The notes under the pieces were generated by a model that searched no databases, was not told where the DNA came from, and saw only the letters and a list, made by a program, of their open reading frames with translations. 64,000 bases of DNA, from NCBI GenBank assembly GCA_047967505.1, contig CM106539.1, one strand, 5' to 3'. Of this stretch, positions 22,510 through 32,741 are shown piece by piece. The stretch is from Dipteris shenzhenensis. Its lineage: Eukaryota > Polypodiophyta > Polypodiopsida > Gleicheniales. The first letter of the stretch is position 1, and each line of letters opens with the position of its first letter. The position numbers and the translations under genes are program-made.

Positions 22510-23900
22510 GGTAAGTCCAACCTTGCTTGTTTCTATGATTTTGTTTTCCTTGTCTGTACCCTTCAAAACTGTTAGCTGGTTGCAAAAGGAGAGTAGGAAA
22601 GAAAAGTGGCCAGAGGGCTGTGATTTTGAAAAAATGAGAATTTTTATGTGATGTTTATGCATTTAGAGGTTAAATCCATGTTAGATAGGTCCTTGGCATC
22701 TAAAACAACCTATCATATGCTACATTTAGAGGAGTTTTACTCTCAAAAATGAGCTTGAGGTCCAAAAAAGAGTCAAGAATCATTTCATTCAAAAATTTGT
22801 GTTTTTTGTGTTGTTTTTTGCAATAGGAAGGTAGAATAGGACTAGTACTACACTGTGCATGCATCACATATTGCAAAAACTTAAAAACATTGAGTGAAAA
22901 GTGCAAAAAACAAATCGAGGTTCTTGCACATTGCATTAGTGTTCTAGGCCGCTACATTAGCTCCCAACAATCAGTGTCAGTTGTCACCTACTCCTGTCAG
23001 ACAAAATTTAATGCACCAGCTATCAAGATTATTGTAGCACATTGTAATAGACCTGTGGTCTGAAACAAAGTAGAAAATATTTCCATCTAAAAATAACCAT
23101 CAAGTTGACTTCTGAACAATCATCAAAAGTGATTATTGCATTGTCTGTTAACGCAGCGCGCTGCATTAATAATCCCATCTGAAGATACTAAAACTTGCAC
23201 ATGTTGCACAAAACATTGAACACAAAGTCAATTCAATCAGTGTTACAATCCAAGTCACACAATCTAGGGCACTGCATTAAGTTAATGCAATGCGCTACAT
23301 TAAATTATTGCATCAAGATTTGCTCCTATTTGCACTCCTCACTTGGAAAACTATACTTTTACTAGTGCCTAGTTGATTTGATCAAACAGTGTGTTGCATT
23401 AAGCCAGACCAATCAAGGCACTGCATTACAGTATTGCAACGCGTTGCAACAAACCTCTGCACCAAAATAGTAGCTAATTGACATTGCCCAGGGTAACAGA
23501 CTGACAGCAAGCCTCAACCAACCCTGAACCTTGAATTTATACATGCACCTTAAACATTGTTGCATATTAAGTGGGTAACATTGCATGCAAACAAGAACTA
23601 AATGGAATATTCCTTTTACCAAAGTAAATATTATGTACTTTTTGAATCATAATTAAAAACATTATTGCACAGTATCATTATGGAAAAAAAGTATACAAAA
23701 AATGTTATAAATTTGAAAAACAAAATTCTCGACAAGTTTCAAATGTGGCTAAATTTTCATAATTTTCAAAAATACAATGCAGGGATCTTATGTTTTTCTA
23801 ACTTTATCAAATAAATTGAAAAGTTGCACAATTTCTTGATTCAATGATATTTAAAAAAAGATGAACGGTAGGAGATTCCCACATATCCAAAAATCATTCC
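22510..23900 (+). other. 5' untranslated region of gypsy G with palindromes
   Basis: No coding frame is recognised for 1.4 kb. From 22930 to 23450 the sequence is strewn with ATTAATGCA and GCGC words and contains perfect palindromes: GCAGCGCGCTGC at 23153-23164 and TTGCAACGCGTTGCAA at 23434-23449. The same word family recurs at 31700-32600, beyond the coding part. From 23600 the sequence becomes AT-rich up to the gag. Confidence 0.55.
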
Positions 23901-23904
23901 CTGA

Positions 23905-24500
23905 CGCCAATTCCAAGGTAGACCTCAAAACCCACAGCCCCCAACCATGACAATTGCATATCAAGGGCCAACACCTAGGTTCGACCCGGTGTCAATAGGA
24001 CCAACATTCACTCCAACTCATCCAACAGTGAACTCACAAAATGAAGCGCCAAATACATCATTCTATGTGGATCCCAACATGAGGCAATACCCAAGACCGG
24101 TTCCACCACAACAGTAGTATGAACCCCAACAACCATCATATCCATGTCCAGGCCAACCACCAATGCCATATCCATAGCCACCTCCTATTCATCAGACGGT
24201 GTTTTTTGATGAAGTGTTCAGGGCGTTAGTACAAGATATAGGAAGGGGGTTGCCAGCGCCAGCTACAGTACCTGTAGCTAGAGATAATCATGAGTCCAAA
24301 AATAGGTCCATAGCCATTGCCAATCTACAGGATTGGATGAAACCTGATCCAAGTACCACGAAAACTTATGCTGAACAAGTGATATCCACTCCAGAGGAAA
24401 GTGAATATATGAGTTACCTCAGTCATTACGTTGTTCAAGGAGATCAACATATTCCAGTGTACCAAACAATGCCAACGCTAGGGATATGAATAACATGGCT
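23905..24500 (+). pseudogene. gag N-terminal region of gypsy element G
   Basis: The frame is rich in Pro, Gln, Thr and Tyr (for example RPVPPQQ, YPCPGQPP) up to about 24190. A more globular part follows with FFDEVFRALVQDIGRGLPAP and YAEQVISTPEESEYMSYL. In-frame TAGs lie at 24115-24117 and 24175-24177, both in Gln/Pro-rich stretches where CAG is the likely ancestral codon. The frame ends at 24489, and a shift near 24470 leads into the zinc-knuckle frame. The usual Ty3 capsid core was not recognised, so the capsid part is either diverged or partly deleted. Confidence 0.6.
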
Positions 24501-24518
24501 CAAAGACCTCCGATCCAA

Positions 24519-25109
24519 TGCTACAAATGCAATGGACCACACAAGGAGAATGAGTGTCCACAAAAGGCATAAGCAGGACAACCTGTCTAGTGCTATGGAT
24601 GTGCAAGACCTCACTATTATAAGGATTGTCCATACAGACACAATAATGCACCACCAGTTACCACTGTGGTTGCTGCCAATGTCCCATTGTGTAGTGGCTG
24701 TGGTATTGATCATCTCTATAAGGATTGTACAATGAGAAGAGCACTTGTAGATGCTTCAAATTCGAAAACAACAAGTCTCAACTTGTTAGAAATTGAACGC
24801 GGATGCATTGCTCAAGTATCCTTAAATGCAATCACACACATGCAAGCCAAGGCGATCACGCAAGAATTGTGCAAAAGAGAGAGAGGTCAAGTAGGAACAT
24901 CACAGGCTCCTAAACCACAAAACAACCCACCCAAAAAGCAAGCGATCAAATTGGGTAAGGGGAAGCATAAGGTGACAGTGCAAAGTAATTCTGATGAGGA
25001 CACGGCCACAATAGCAACCTCAGGAACGACGGGGAGTTCAGAAATGAAGTCCAATCAAGGAGGTAAAGGAGAGGAGAGCTTGAATAATAGAAGGGAGGAA
25101 GATTCATGA
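24519..25109 (+). pseudogene. gag nucleocapsid region with three zinc knuckles
   Basis: Three knuckles lie in one frame: CYKCNGPHKENEC (24519-24557), CYGCARPHYYKDC (24591-24629) and CSGCGIDHLYKDC (24690-24728). Each has spacing CX2CX3HX4C, one residue shorter than the standard retroviral knuckle. They would bind element RNA. Two stops (TAA near 24570 and TAG 24588-24590) separate knuckles 1 and 2. The rest, to 25109, is a Lys/Ser/Asn-rich linker ending in TGA before the protease region. Confidence 0.8.
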
Positions 25110-25166
25110 CCTAATACACCCAGTGGATTTCACGAAGATCCTAATCCCATCCAGGAAAAGGAGAAT

Positions 25167-26411
25167 TTGGTGAAGGCCAAGGCTCTTGTAGAAGAATGTC
25201 AAGCAATGCAAGCAGAAACTAGGGTGATGATTGACATTGAATTCCCACAACATACAAAATACCCAACACATAAGATACTTGTCAGAGTACCATCCATCAT
25301 AGGAGAACGGAATGAGGATAGGTTGTCGATTGATAGTCCCTCGCTTATGGATCGGACGTTTGAGGAGGATCCAGTCATGGAACAGTTAAGACATGAGGGT
25401 CTCAACAACCTTCATGATGACATGGAAAGACAGTCTGATGGCATTACGATGCCAGATGGGCCAAGAGATGTCACAAGACTTGCTGCATTCTTGTCCATGA
25501 AAGTCAAGATGCCAATTGCTTCATTGCTCAGGGGAAACCCAACACTATGGAATGACTTATCAAATTGGATGAACGGACATCTCAACTCGATGACAGAGAT
25601 TCATGATGAAGAGTGGACTAAGGAAGGATCAAACTTAGATGACATGCCTATGGTGCCTATCAATAAGTTAGGTCAATATTTTGAAAGTGATGTCTCAAAT
25701 GCTTTCATTCCTATATCATACCATCATAGGAAGGTGGAAGCTATCCTAGATGGTGGTGTAAGAGTGAGCATCATGACCAAATAATGTTGGGAAAAATGGG
25801 GAAGATCGCCCATGGAAAAAACCTCGTTGATAGTCAAGTTGGCTGATGGAACCACTACAAGACCAGTTGGTGTGGTGAACGACTTAAAGATCAGAACCTT
25901 CGGCATCACCTACCACATCTAGTTTGTAGTCATGGACTTCAAGAATCCAATTGACTCCTATGACATAATCCTAAGGAAATCATTTCTGAGATCAGCCAGT
26001 ATAGTGCATGATTGGTCATCAAATACGATATATCTCAAAAAGGATACTTCAGTAACAAAGGTGGACCTAACAACGTGGAAATCTCGTCCACTAGGTGGCA
26101 ACTTGTTTGCTGCTGAATCAGAAACAATAGCTAGAACAACAATTGTTAATCAGTTCGAAGCTGCAAACGAGAGGATAATCGGAGGAGATGAAACATGGTA
26201 TGTGCCTCTACCTGAACCCGAGTATTCACACAATTGGATGCATTTACTTGCAACCCTGGATGTGCCTAAAAAAAGAGGAACTCGCCTGGTTAAGGATAAG
26301 AGCGGCTCGAAAAGCACAGTAGTTCCTCTTCGCATAATCAATCTCGTAAAGCATGACAAGAAGCTTAACAATGTATTACAAATTAAACCTAATCTCCAAC
26401 GTATTAAGTGA
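25167..26411 (+). pseudogene. gypsy G linker and first protease domain
   Basis: A 205-codon frame (25167-25784) ends inside a retropepsin domain. VEAILDGGVRVSIMT (25735-25780) holds the active-site D-G-G, a variant of D-S/T-G seen in some plant gypsy proteases. After a TAA the domain continues with LIVKLADGTTTRPVGVV, then FVVMDFKNPIDSYDIILRKS, an ILG-like second half (25925-25985). The protease would cut the gag-pol polyprotein. Stops lie at 25782-25784 and near 25921. The downstream frame to 26411 links to RT. Confidence 0.75.
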
Positions 26412-26450
26412 CGAAAGGTCATACCAACTCCATCCTACACCATAACCAAA

Positions 26451-28142
26451 ATGGGTGACGATGGGGTAGCGTACGTAGAATCTGACCTTCAATGGTTACG
26501 ATATGTGCATGCAACCACGGCCAATCATGAATTCACAAAGGATTGGGGTAGAAGAATGGAAGAGATCCTAGTTCCAGTAGGGTCAGTGAAAGTGGAAGAA
26601 CCGTCACGAGGGATGTGGTGGAAGGATGGGAACAAGGGTGAGGAAAAAGCTCCGAACTCAAGAAAATCCAAGGGAGCCATTGGAACCCTGCCCAAGAAAC
26701 AATGTGAGCCTAAACTTGAAACAACAACGAATACGACGCCTACACACAGTAAGAAATCTCAACTGTCTTCGCTTGATAAGGGTTCAGACAAGTCATTGGA
26801 GGAGGAAAACTTGAAGGATGTCCCTGTACACTTTAAATCTTACTCCATCCAAGATAGAGATACATTTTGTGAAAAGGCTAAGAGGATAGTTGACACGTAT
26901 GACGATGGAGTCTACGAAGGGCCAGCAAAAGTAAAAGAAGTTAATTTGGCCGAACCTAGAGAAATCCCAAAGCCAGTCTTTGTGTCGGTGGACCTTACTG
27001 AGGAAGAAGAAGGCGACCTTATTGTGCTACTGAAAGAATACAAGGATTGTTTTGCCTGGTCATACGAGGATATGAAAGATGTGCCACCAGAAGTGGTTCA
27101 ACACACAATTCCCATACGAGATGACACGAAACTAGTGCAACAAAGACCTTATGACATGAATCCCAAGTATGAGACAGTAGTAAAGAAGGAGATTGATAAA
27201 CTTCTTGTATACGAAATTGAGTATACAGAGTGGGTATCACCCATTGTGATCGTAGCAAAGAAGAATGGTAAGATACGAGTATGCGTTGACCTCAAAAAGG
27301 TCAATGCAGCAACCGTTAGGGATCATTATCCCTTGCCATTTACTGAACATGTGCTCGAGAGAGTGGCATGCCATGAAGCATACAGTTTTTTGGATGGATT
27401 CTTTGGATACAATCAAGTGTCCATTGATCCTAAGGATCGGCATAAAATAGCCTTTGCCACAACTTGGGGTGTGTTTGCATATCGCAAAATGCTGTTTGGA
27501 TTGACTAACACCCCAGCAACGTTTCAAAGACTCATGAGTATAGCCTTCAAGGAATACTTACGTATATGGCTATAAATCTTTCTAGAAGATTTATGTGTAT
27601 ACTCTCGATGGCTAGAACACCTCAAATATTTACGAATGGTCTTTGATTGTAGATTATATAGGATTTCACTCAACCCATTAAAATGTCAATTCTAGGTAAA
27701 ACATGGTGTCATCCTAGGTCATGTGGTGCCCAAAAATGGAATTCCCATAGATTTTAATAAGATCAAACTGATCTTGGAATTACCCCCACCAACAAATTTT
27801 AAAGGTGTTCAATGATTCACCGGACACACTGGGTATTACTGGAGATTCATCTATATGTATTTAGAGTTAGCTCGTCCACTGTACAAATTACTTATCGCTT
27901 TTGAATGGACAGATGAATGCCAAAAGGCATATGATGCCTTAAAACCGAGCTCTAGCATCAACACCAGTCCTATGAGCACCGAACTAGGATTTGATATTTC
28001 ACGTTCACATTGATGCGTTGAATTTTGCAATTGGGTGCACGCTAGCTCAACTTGGCAAACATAAGCTTGATCACCCCATCTACTTTGCGAGTTGCCAGCT
28101 GAATGAAGTTGAAAAGAACTATACACCATAGAACGAGAAGGG
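26451..28142 (+). pseudogene. gypsy G reverse transcriptase and RNase H
   Basis: The frame of 374 codons (26451-27575) has an acidic/Lys-rich linker, then RT: WVSPIVIVAKKNGKIRVCVD (27230-27290), KKVNAATVRDHYPLPF, AYSFLDGFFGYNQVSIDPKD, KIAFATTWGVFAYRKMLFGL and TPATFQRLM (27510-27535). After a TAA (27573) the active-site box reads FLEDL (27579-27593), with Glu for the first catalytic Asp. The thumb and connection (PLKCQF, LGHVV, ELPPPTNFKGVQ) and RNase H (EGLSMVYVAKKFKHYL, bridging 28140) follow with several stops. The RT sequence style and Asp-tRNA primer point to the Tat/Athila side of plant gypsy elements. Confidence 0.9.
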
Positions 28143-29743
28143 TTGTCGATGGTGTATGTGGCGAAGAAATTCAAGCATTACCTATTGGTAAACAAATTTG
28201 TGTTTTTTGTCAATCACCAAGCGCTTTTGTACCTCGTAAATAAACCTTGCCTTACGCGATGGATTACACGATGGTTGTTGATCTTGATGGAGTTTGACTT
28301 CACAGTTGCAGTCAAGAAGGGAAGAACCCATGTTCTTGCTGACCACATGTCTAGGATTCCCAATGGAGAAGCGCCAATAGGGGTGGACGACGAACTACCA
28401 AATTCACCCTTATTTTTAATAGACTTAGTTCTAGAATGGGCTGAGCAGATTTGCCATTATTTGACAAATGGACTTCCCACTAATAGACCCCTTGACATGG
28501 CGAGGGCAAGAAGGTTGATTAGGGATGCAGCTCCATACCAACTTATTGCAGGACAATTGTATAAACAAGGGAAAGATGGGATTATACGTAGATGCATCAG
28601 AGAAGATGAGTTTATTCTCATCTTAGATGAAGCACACTCAGGGATCGCAGGAGGACATTTTGTGGCCAAAACCACAACACGAAAAATACTTCAATTAGGC
28701 CTTTTGTGGCCTACATTATTTAGTGATGCGGCAGAGTTCGTAAAAAGATGTGACCGTTGCTAGAGGATAGCAAAACCACAAAATTGGGATAGAATGCCCT
28801 TGTCAATGAACCTAACCACACAACCATTCGAAAAATGGGGAATTGATTTTGTCAACCCCATTAGTTCGGCTGCCCACAGCAGCCAGGCAAGGTACATTAT
28901 AGTTGCCATGGATTACTTCACAAAATGGGCAGAAGCGAGAGCAACATGCAAGGCAGATGCCCAATCAACTGCTAAATTTCTATATGAACAAGTGATATCA
29001 TGTTATGGATGTCTCTTGGAGTTAATCAATGATCATGGATCGCACTTCCTAAATGAAGTAATTGCACGTTTGACAAGCGAATTCCTAATAATCCATAGAT
29101 CCTTAGCGTATTATCCACAAGCCAATGGTCAGGCTGAGAGTACGAATAAGACCCTATGTCAAATCTTGACCAAAACAGTGGAAGCCAGTCGAAGCGATTG
29201 GAAACATAAGCTCACATCAACTTTATGGGCTTATCGAACTACGTATAAGGTAGCAACACATTGTACACCCTTTAGTCTTGTGTTTGGCTTAGAGGCGGTC
29301 ATGCTGATGGAATATTTGGTTCCAAGCCTAAGGGTAGCAGTTCGGGAAAGGTTGACAGAGGAATCCTTAACGGATAGGTTAGTGGATCTAGAGCAACTCG
29401 AGGAAGTAGACTTCATGCAGCCTATGGAATGAAAGTGGAAAAACTACGATGTAAGAAGTGGTTTGTTGACCAAAACTTAAAGAATAAGGACCTCAATGAA
29501 GGAGATCTATGCCTCATGTATGGCATTAGAAACATGAAACAAAAACTAAAATATCAAGGTATGGGACCCTATCAAGTGGTGGAAATGACACCACAAGGGT
29601 CAGTCAAGATTGCTACTCTTGACCAAGTAGTGATGGAAGGCTACATAAATGGGTGCAAATTAAAAAGGTTCTATGGACCTTTAACATTGCAAACATTACA
29701 AACAATCCATGACAATCAAAAGAGGAAACAAGATGAAAACTAG
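28143..29743 (+). pseudogene. gypsy G RNase H end and integrase
   Basis: After the RNase H end (VFFVNHQALLYLVN; HVLADHMSRIPNG) comes the integrase zinc finger with two His and CDRC (28630-28760). The core then shows WGIDFVNPI (28840), DYFTKWAEA (28910), INDHGSHFLN (29025) and NGQAESTNK (29120), so the three acidic catalytic positions are present. The C-terminal part reads GDLCLMYGIRNMKQKLKYQG and GPYQVVEMT (29490-29590). It has a TAG at 28762-28764 and a stop at 29430-29432 bridged by a new frame. It ends with TAG at 29741-29743, overlapping by seven bases the open frame of the next coding region. Confidence 0.9.
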
Positions 29744-30612
29744 CACAGCTAAAAGCTCACCAGGAAGCAAAGGAAAGAGAGGTGAAGGAAAAGTCCAAAA
29801 GGATGACTTTGTACAAAGGCACCCTCATGGATGAAGGCCTAGGGGACAAAGAACCACGAATCGAACCTACTAGAATCCCCTTAACCCTGAAGATCACCAA
29901 TGATACAACCTTTGGTTTGGAAGCATTGCTAGATCCAGGAGCAAGCCACAACTTGATATCATTTGAGGCTTGGCAAAGCCTACCAAAGGGAAGCATGGTC
30001 CCAACCAATGCGACAGTTAGAGCAATAAATGGCACACAAATGAAACCTATAGGCCATGTGACTCTAGACATAGCTATTGCTAAAGATGTATTGCAAGTAC
30101 GTTTTTATGTGTTGCCTATAGGATCAATGCAGAAACATGTTGTCCTTGGACTCACATGGGGCTATTTGACTAATTGTCAAATTGATTGGCATGTGCGACG
30201 AGCCAAAATGGTATATAAAGGACATGCATCTCAAGTACCATTGCTACAAGAAGATTTACCAATGCCATCTATGACGCGGAAGAATAGTGATCTCACTATT
30301 GAAAAGGGTAAAGGTAAAACTATCCTTCCAATGAATTTGCCATCAACAAATACCTCTCAACCTTCTATCCTCACATCCACATCCTCAACTACACCACCCA
30401 AAACTCCACAACCTCGCCCACGACCTAAACCTTGTCCACACAAACCATTGACAAAATCATCAGTGCCAAGGTGGGTTCCCACAAAATTACTACATGCCCA
30501 AGGAAATCTTGAGGAGGAAACAAGTGTGTGGATACCACGTGAACCTCTACATCAGAAGCCAATACTTCCATCCTATTCGAAACCTCGCCAATCAAAGGCC
30601 AAGATATTCTAA
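29737..30612 (+). pseudogene. extra frame after integrase with a retropepsin-like domain
   Basis: The frame is open from 29737 (first ATG 29782) to TAA 30610-30612, about 290 codons without a stop. A charged helical start (KAHQEAKEREVKEKSKR) precedes a domain with ALLDPGASHNLISFEAW (29920-29970), VRAINGTQMKPIGHVTLDI (30018-30068) and HVVLGLTWGYLTN (30135-30175). That order, D-x-G-A-S, flap-like Gly strand, then hydrophobic-L-G-L-x-W, is the layout of a retropepsin fold, with Pro replacing Ser/Thr in the active triad. A Pro/Ser/Thr-rich tail ends in RWVPTKLLHAQG. The element already has a protease upstream of RT. Position and overlap suggest expression by frameshift from pol or from its own RNA. 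What it cuts or binds is unknown. Confidence 0.65.
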
Positions 30613-31358
30613 CGAAAGAAAAAGACACATCAACAATGGGTGCCAATTACACTATTAAAAGGCCAAGGTTTTTACCATGGTAATACCCAACTTTGGGTAC
30701 CCAAGCAGAGAAAAGCGACTACTACAAAAAGACCATATGCTGTCGCGCAACAACCGGGCAAGCTCCACAAAAGAAGAAGAAGGTATGGGTACGTAAGATA
30801 GTTGAATCCGTAAAGGAACAACGCCCATCACCAACAATACTTGCACAACGAGCTGAAAGAGCAGAACCACAAGAACCTACCTGGAGGAAAGTGATCACAT
30901 CACCCATCGCTCAAAAGGTAGTTACACAAGAACCTGCTCCAAAGGAAAAAGGCAAGGGAAAAAAGATAGATGTCATAGATATTCCTTCATCATCAATATC
31001 TCTATCCCCATTGCCAAGAAAATACCAAGTCAAAAAGGTTGGGCCTAAGGTAGTTACACAAGAACCTACCATGGGTAAAACCAGTCCTCCTAAAGACAAC
31101 AAAGGGCAACCAGGAAAGGGAACAATTACACAAGAACCTACTTCCATCAAGGGAGTAGTACCACAAGAACCTGTTCTTCACCCTGACATTACAAGCATCG
31201 AAGAGCATTCTGAAGCTAATATCATCAAGGATACCACGACTATGCTCAAGAGTCTTGCTACTTCGATGATCGCAACCACCTCACAATTGAAGGTACCATC
31301 GAACTTGCAACTATTAGCCACAAGGTATGCCACTTGGTTTATCAACACACTACCCTAA
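30613..31358 (+). pseudogene. repeat-rich tail of the post-integrase frame
   Basis: After the TAA the same frame continues to about 30810 with QWVPITLLKGQGFYHGNTQL, repeating the pattern WVPxxLLxxQG seen just upstream (30475-30500). The frame at 30693-31358 then takes over (221 codons), basic at first (KKKKVWVRKIVE) and then carrying five copies of a QEP motif: PQEPTWRK, TQEPAPKE, TQEPTMGK, TQEPTSIK and PQEPVLHP. The C-terminal 40 residues are Thr/Ser/Leu-rich. No enzyme motif is seen. It could be a disordered binding or linker region. It is counted as one broken reading frame with the protease-like domain. Confidence 0.5.
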
Positions 31359-32741
31359 CCAAGTGTCTAACCTAGCTCACCACAATAGAATAGAGGTCAA
31401 AACTTAAGCTAGGGCACAATCCAATCCAGCCAAACTCTAGGGTCCTTAGGGGCAATACCTCACATAAGGCGGATACATTTGTGCACAAGCACTCACATTT
31501 TTTATGTCAAACCAAAGTCCGAATGTGGGTACACAGAATAGGTACTAGGAGCACGGCACAATCATTGAAATAGCACAAGTACAAACTAGGGTCCGCACTC
31601 TTCAAGCACTCACATCTGCCTTAATTGAGTCAACAAGTTAAAATTTCTACAGCAACAAGTTCAACATCATTCATGAAGACTACTGTAGAGCACTTGCAGA
31701 ATTTCAGGCTAGAAATTATTGCAGCACGCTGCAATAATCTTTCTTGTCCAAATCAGCTACAACCTGGTATGCCAACTAAACACATCTGGAGTCATACAGC
31801 TATGACATTAGAATCCCAAAGTCTACTAAACACATGCCATAATTGGGGGCGCTACAATAATCCTACATTGCATTGGGAGTATGGAATTTGCTACCAAATA
31901 CCATCCAATGGACAAGTAGGCAATATACAAGATCTATCAAACTACAAATGACAACTAGTCACCAAAATGAGCCAAGTATGTCTCGTCGTGAGTTCACCGT
32001 GATGCATTAACAGTTAATGCATCGACATGATAAATTCAACATATCAGAGGGCAACCAAGGGTTCAAGATGGTTATACTGTCTCTTATAACTACCACGAGA
32101 GCATTCAAGATGCACAAGGGTGATTGGTGTGACCATAATTCAGACATTGCATTAATCTGTTAATGCATCGGGATCTTGAGTTAGACAGGAACGTCATCAA
32201 TGGTAGTGATATCCATGCAAAAATCTTTTCAATAATCATATTTGTGAATTAAGGATCACTGGGTTGCATCAAATTAAGCCAAAGAGATAGCTATCCAGCC
32301 ATGATGCAATAAGGAGGTCAATGAGGATCACTGGGTTGCATCAAATTAAGTCAAAGAGATAGCTATCCAGCCATGATGCAATAAGGAGGTCAATGCATGA
32401 GCCTTTGCAACTTGGGTCTGAAGGTGGTCAAGGTATGGATATTGCAGTTGTGAATAGGGTCAAAAGGATACAGAAGGAGCACTGAACACTTCATAGTGTC
32501 AAACAGGAGCAATTTCTACAGGGCGCTGCATTAGCAGATTATTGCAGCGCGCTGCAATAAATCTATATAACCAGAAATAGCAAGGCGCTGCATTATCGAA
32601 TTCAACTATATGCTGCCAAAAAATTCACTGAATTTTAATCAATCACAACCAACTTCCAACCCCCCTCAACCCTCCAAAACAGGCGGATTACTTTTACCAA
32701 AAGTTGGATAAGGTGAGCACAACAATCAGATTCAGCACCCA
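31359..32741 (+). other. non-coding region rich in palindromes
   Basis: No coding frame is supported. Inverted-repeat motifs occur at 31715-31738 (arms of 11 bases with a two-base centre), 32001-32023 (GATGCATTAAC mirrored around one A), 32148-32167 and 32539-32560 (a perfect 22-base palindrome centred on GCAGCGCGCTGC). A 72-bp tandem duplication lies at 32252-32395. The motif family is shared with 22930-23450, which ties this block to gypsy G or to a related neighbour. Confidence 0.55.
32252..32395. repeat. 72-bp tandem duplication, nearly identical
   Basis: AGGATCACTGGGTTGCATC starts at 32252 and again at 32324. The two units differ at one visible position (AAGCC versus AAGTC), so the duplication is recent compared with the surrounding decay. 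Confidence 0.9.

Noticed and set aside
22319-22662. Minus-strand frames of 77-88 codons across the gypsy primer site
   Set aside because: The Asp-tRNA primer site and plus-strand gag-pol explain the region better; the frames have no motif.
31347-31360. CACTACCC as a possible CACTA transposon start
   Set aside because: It does not match the inverse of the candidate end at 36941 beyond CACTA, and it lies in the stop region of the gypsy tail.
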